From Diprion similis (taxonomy: Eukaryota > Arthropoda > Insecta > Hymenoptera > Diprionidae): a stretch of 64,000 nucleotides of DNA. The notes under the pieces are model-generated. The model was not told where the DNA came from, did not search any database, and was given only the letters and a program-made list of their open reading frames with translations. The stretch spans positions 6,959,001 to 7,023,000 of the forward strand of contig NC_060113.1 in the NCBI RefSeq assembly GCF_021155765.1, read 5' to 3'. This document shows, piece by piece, positions 60,401 to 64,000 of this stretch; the stretch's first letter is position 1; each line of letters opens with the position of its first letter. The position numbers and the translations under genes are program-made.

Positions 60401-63400
60401 TTGGTGAAAATTTCGACGACTCTGGAAAGTGCTGCAATTAATTCTTTAGAACACTATTCCGACGTAATTTTGCGAGAGAAATCGATTGATCGCAGTCTCA
60501 ACGCGTTGCGAGCAACACCTGCAAAGTTACAGCCGAAAAACTGCAGATTTTCACCGCCATTTCTCTGCTGCTGGTCCTACGCTGTTTTTCATGTGTTTTC
60601 TAAGTTCCTGGGGGTCGAATTAGTCTAAAAAGCGTCATACTAATCGATTCCCAGACAAAAGATTTTCCGGCCAAAAAAAATCCAAGGCTAACCCCTTTGC
60701 ATTTTTGGTGAAAATTTCGGCGACTCTGGAAAGTGCTGCAATTAATTCTTTGAAACAATATTCCGACGTAATTTTGCGAGAGAAACCGATTGATCGCAGT
60801 CTAAACGCGCTGCGAGCAACACCTGCAAAGTTACAGCCGAAAAACTGCAGATTTTCATCGCCATTTCTCTGCTGCTGGTCCTACGCTTTTTTCATGTGTT
60901 TTCTGAGTTCCTGGGGGTCGAATTAGTCTAAAAAGCGTCATACTAATCGATTCCCAGACAAAAGATTTTCCGGCCAAAAAAAATCCAAGGCTAACCCCTT
61001 TGCATTTTTGGTGAAAATTTCGACGACTCTGGAAAGTGCTGCAATTAATTCTTTAGAACACTATTCCGACGTAATTTTGCGAGAGAAATCGATTGATCGC
61101 AGTCTCAACGCGTTGCGAGCAACACCTGCAAAGTTACAGCCGAAAAACTGCAGATTTTCACCGCCATTTCTCTGCTGCTGGTCCTACGCTGTTTTTCATG
61201 TGTTTTCTGAGTTCCTGGGGGTCGAATGAGTCTAAAAAGCGTCATACTAATCGATTCCCAGACAAAAGATTTTCCGGCCAAAAAAAATCCAAGGCTAACC
61301 CCTTTGCATTTTTGGTGAAAATTTCGGCGACTCTGGAAAGTGCTGCAATTAATTCTTTGAAACAATATTCCGACGTAATTTTGCGAGAGAAACCGATTGA
61401 TCGCAGTCTAAACGCGCTGCGAGCAACACCTGCAAAGTTACAGCCGAAAAACTGCAGATTTTCATCGCCATTTCTCTGCTGCTGGTCCTACGCTTTTTTC
61501 ATGTGTTTTCTGAGTTCCTGGGGGTCGAATTAGTCTAAAAAGCGTCATACTAATCGATTCCCAGACAGAAGATTTTCCGGCCAAAAAAAATCCAAGGCTA
61601 ACCCCTTTGCATTTTTGCTGAAAATTTCGACGACTCTGGAAAGTGCTGCAATTAATTCTTTGGAACACTATTCCGACGTAATTTTGCGAGAGAAATCGAT
61701 TGATCGCAGTCTAAACGCGCTGCGAGCAACACCTGCAAAGTTACAGCCGAAAAACTGCAGATTTTCATCGCCATTTCTCTGCTGCTGGTCCTACGCTGTT
61801 TTTCATGTGTTTTCTGAGTTCCTGGGGGTCGAATTAGTCTAAAAAGCGTCATACTAATCGATTCCCAGACAAAAGATTTTTCGGCCAAAAAAAATCCAAG
61901 GCTAACCCCTTTGCATTTTTGGTGAAAATTTCGGCGACTCTGGAAAGTGCTGCAATTAATTCTTTGGAACAATATTCCGACGTAATTTTGCGAGAGAAAC
62001 CGATTGATCGCAGTCTAAACGCGCTGCGAGCAACACCTGCAAAGTTACAGCCGAAAAACTGCAGATTTTCATCGCCATTTCTCTGCTGCTGGTCCTACGC
62101 TTTTTTTCATGTGTTTTCTGAGTTCCTGGGGGTCGAATTAGTCTAAAAAGCGTCATACTAATCGATTCCCAGACAGAAGATTTTCCGGCCAAAAAAAATC
62201 CAAGGCTAACCCCTTTGCATTTTTGCTGTAAATTTCGACGACTCTGGAAAGTGCTGCAATTAATTCTTTGGAACACTATTCCGACGTAATTTTGCGAGAG
62301 AAATCGATTGATCGCAGTCTGAACGCGCTGCGAGCAACACCTGCAAAGTTACAGCCGAAAAACTGCAGATTTTCATCGCCATTTCTCTGCTGCTGGTCCT
62401 ACGCTGTTTTTCATGTGTTTTCTGAGTTCCGGGGGGTCGAATGAGTCTAAAAAGCGTCATACTAATCGATTCCCAGACAAAAGATTTTTCGGCCAAAAAA
62501 AATCCAAGGCTAACCCCTTTGCATTTTTGGTGAAAATTTTGACGACTCTGGAAAGTGCTGCAATTAATTCTTTAGAACACTATTCCGACGTAATTTTGCG
62601 AGAGAAACCGATTGATCGCAGTCTGAATGCGCTGCGAGCAACACCTGCAAAGTTACAGCCGAAAAACTGCAGATTTTCATCGCCATTTCTCCGCTGCTGG
62701 TCCTACGCTGTTTTTCATGTGTTTTCTGAGTTCCTGGGGGTCGAATTAGTCTAAAAAGCGTCATACTAATCGATTCCCAGACAAAAAATTTTTCGGCCAA
62801 AAAAAATCCAAGGCTAACTACTTTGCATTTTTGGTGAAAATTTCGACGACTCTGGAAAGTGCTGCAATTAATTCTTTAGAAGACTATTCCGACGTAATTT
62901 TGCGAGAGAAATCGATTGATCGCAGTCTCAACGCGCTGCGAGCAACACCTGCAAAGTTACAGCCGAAAAACTGCAGATATTCATCGCCATTTCTCTGCTG
63001 CTGGTCCTTCGCTGTTTTTCATGTGTTTTCTGAGTTCCTGGGGGTCGAATTAGTCTAAAAAGCGTCATACTAATCGATTCCCAGACAAAAGATTTTCCGG
63101 CCAAAAAAAATCCAAGGCTAACCCCTTTGCATTTTTGGTGAAAATTTCGGCGACTCTGGAAAGTGCTGCAATTAATTCTTTGGAACAATATTCCGACGTA
63201 ATTTTGCGAGAGAAACCGATTGATCGCAGTCTAAACGCGCTGCGAGCAACACCTGCAAAGTGACAGCCGAAAAACTGCAGATTTTCATCGCCATTTCTCT
63301 GCTGCTGGTCCTACGCTTTTTTCATGTGTTTTCTGAGTTCCTGGGGGTCGAATTAGTCTAAAAAGCGTCATACTAATCGATTCCCAGACAGAAGATTTTC

Positions 63401-64000
63401 CGGCCAAAAAAAATCCAAGGCTAACCCCTTTGCATTTTTGCTGAAAATTTCGACGACTCTGGAAAGTGCTGCAATTAATTCTTTGGAACACTATTCCGAC
63501 GTAATTTTGCGAGAGAAATCGATTGATCGCAGTCTAAACGCGCTGCGAGCAACACCTGCAAAGTTACAGCCGAAAAACTGCAGATTTTCATCGCCATTTC
63601 TCTGCTGCTGGTCCTACGCTGTTTTTCATGTGTTTTCTGAGTTCCGGGGGGTCGAATGAGTCTAAAAAGCGTCATACTAATCGATTCCCAGACAAAAGAT
63701 TTTCCGGCCAAAAAAAATCCAAGGCTAACCCCTTTGCATTTTTGGTGAAAATTTCGACGACTCTGGAAAGTGCTGCAATTAATTCTTTGGAACACTATTC
63801 CGACGTAATTTTGCGAGAGAAATCGATTGATCGCAGTCTAAACGCGCTGCGAGCAACACCTGCAAAGTTACAGCCGAAAAACTGCAGATTTTCATCGCCA
63901 TTTCTCTGCTGCTGGTCCTACGCTGTTTTTCATGTGTTTTCTGAGTTCCGGGGGGTCGAATTAGTCTAAAAAGCGTCATACTAATCGATTCCCAGACAAA
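57440..64000. repeat. Tandem satellite array, 304-bp monomer, truncated by window end
   Basis: Head-to-tail copies of one 304-bp unit. Anchoring on the phrase GAAAATTTCGACGACTCTGG, well-conserved units begin near 58881, 59185, 59489, 59793, 60097, 60401, 60705, 61008, 61312, 61615, 61919, 62223, 62527, 62831, 63135, 63438 and 63742. Some units are 303 bp because one T is lost before CATGTGTTTTCTGAG. Two moderately diverged units begin near 58269 and 58576, and increasingly diverged copies reach back to about 57440. Each unit has an open frame of about 75 codons on both strands, but 304 is not a multiple of three and the frames do not connect, so these are by-products of the repeat. The array continues past the window. 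Confidence 0.95.

Noticed and set aside
58598-63979. Many similar 60-150-codon frames on both strands
   Set aside because: They are copies of the same 304-bp satellite unit; the period is not a multiple of three and the frames do not join, so they are not called as genes.
57440-64000. CENP-B-box-like site in the satellite monomer
   Set aside because: TTCCGGGGGG and TTCGACGACTCTGG phrases do not match the essential spaced bases of the box on either strand.

Overview
The window reads as nuclear DNA from an insect: AT-rich, with small GT-AG introns, single-copy housekeeping genes whose proteins match animal orthologues along their length, many microsatellites, and a satellite array at one edge. 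I worked out gene structures by joining open frames at GT..AG boundaries with matching codon phase and by comparing the products with family sequences I know. Hymenoptera is only an impression; nothing in the sequence proves the order.

Layout. 1-6.3 kb: no gene recognised, one fold-back repeat. 6.3-21.7 kb (+): inositol-1,4,5-trisphosphate 3-kinase; a short first coding exon is separated by a 13.4 kb intron from three downstream exons carrying the kinase. That intron is very low in complexity ((TA)n, (CT)n, (CTT)n, long poly-T, poly-C) and holds a 482-bp TTAA-flanked element and an 86-nt hairpin. 23.6-29.5 kb (+): spliceosomal DEAH helicase Prp16/DHX38 in eight exons, with a possible small antisense gene in intron 5. 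30.7-33.1 kb (+): tRNA-splicing ligase RtcB, ten coding exons. 34.6-35.6 kb (-): TOM22, three exons. 38.0-44.5 kb (+): Flightless-I (LRR plus gelsolin repeats), 22 exons. 47.2-47.4 kb (-): EMRE, the small regulator of the mitochondrial calcium uniporter. 48.5-52.4 kb (+): GGA clathrin adaptor, 11 exons. 53.2-56.2 kb (-): LST8, the WD40 subunit of TOR complexes, seven exons. 57.4-64.0 kb: tandem satellite with a 304-bp monomer, running off the window end.

The genes are not an operon and share no single pathway. They are tightly packed: GGA and LST8 converge, RtcB and TOM22 converge, TOM22/FliI and EMRE/GGA diverge. The least explained parts are the satellite with nested duplications, the terminal-inverted-repeat elements, the hairpin in the kinase intron, and the antisense frames inside the Prp16 intron.
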